Shown piece by piece: positions 63,991 through 64,000 of a stretch of DNA of 64,000 nt (its first letter is position 1; the number at the start of each line of letters is the position of its first letter). The notes below the pieces were generated by a model that was not told the DNA's origin, made no database searches, and worked only from the letters and a program-made list of their open reading frames with translations. Both the position numbers and the translations under genes were made by a program. Source of the DNA: Oscillospiraceae bacterium (GTDB taxonomy: Bacteria > Bacillota > Clostridia > Oscillospirales > SIG627); assembly GCA_015065085.1 (NCBI GenBank), contig SVQW01000002.1, forward strand, positions 196,197 to 260,196, in the 5' to 3' direction.

Positions 63991-64000
63991 CATATGTACA

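Overview
The window looks like chromosome of a spore-forming anaerobe of the class Clostridia (Bacillota). The evidence is the CIRCE-controlled hrcA-grpE pair, the dgt-dnaG-rpoD block, and genes tied to sporulation: a PdaA-type de-N-acetylase, a SPOCS/LysM protein and a SpoIVFB-like M50 protease. A 66-residue clostridial protein of conserved type, rubrerythrin and S-layer-homology (SLH) proteins point the same way. No rRNA, tRNA, CRISPR array, transposase or phage gene was seen. Species cannot be named from the sequence alone.

Layout. At 0-1.2 kb is the start of the class I heat-shock operon on the minus strand. At 1.4-8.9 kb are carbohydrate genes: a heparinase II/III-like lyase, a large secreted repeat protein, a lipoprotein and a TIM-barrel protein. 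At 9.1-21.8 kb is a housekeeping and envelope block: dnaE, a class A PBP, a clostridial small protein, a wall amidase, two polysaccharide deacetylases, a nitroreductase and FtsK/SpoIIIE. At 22-25 kb are a lipoprotein, hflK-hflC and a GNAT acetyltransferase. At 25.4-37.4 kb is a second carbohydrate region: a second secreted repeat protein, DgoK kinase, a Gfo/Idh/MocA oxidoreductase, a sugar isomerase-like protein, an SLH-anchored putative glycosidase, an ADH-esterase-cupin operon and an orphan solute-binding lipoprotein. At 37.6-42.8 kb is dgt-dnaG-rpoD with a second rpoD in tandem. At 43-46.4 kb are sporulation-type genes and an esterase. At 46.5-53.9 kb are a second SLH glycosidase, a GH38 alpha-mannosidase and an epimerase. 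At 53.9-60.2 kb is a complete ATP synthase operon with a half-length delta subunit. At 60.3-63.9 kb are rubrerythrin, thymidylate kinase, a MATE transporter and a lipid kinase.

How the parts fit. The carbohydrate genes suggest a glycan degrader that displays enzymes on its S-layer: CBM-like domains, three SLH modules and a C-terminal TIM-barrel-like domain, present twice as paralogs. It also appears to take up and process sugars including mannosides and 2-keto-3-deoxy sugars. Most of these genes stand alone, each with its own near-consensus promoter (17-nt spacer) and hairpin terminator.

Most unusual signals. (1) Two secreted proteins share a C-terminal domain, and both mRNAs carry a tandem pair of palindromes in the leader. 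The first has an invariant AAAGGGTACCCTTT core with copy-specific, compensating flanks. (2) Two roughly 270-290 bp hairpin-array elements sit exactly inside the loops of intrinsic terminators between convergent genes, so their ends are copy-specific terminator arms. (3) Two genes (GNAT and the atpI-like gene) have a purine-rich Shine-Dalgarno separated from the start codon by a hairpin, each with 11 nt between hairpin and ATG. (4) The ATP synthase delta subunit is reduced to its C-terminal half. (5) Two intact RpoD genes lie side by side.
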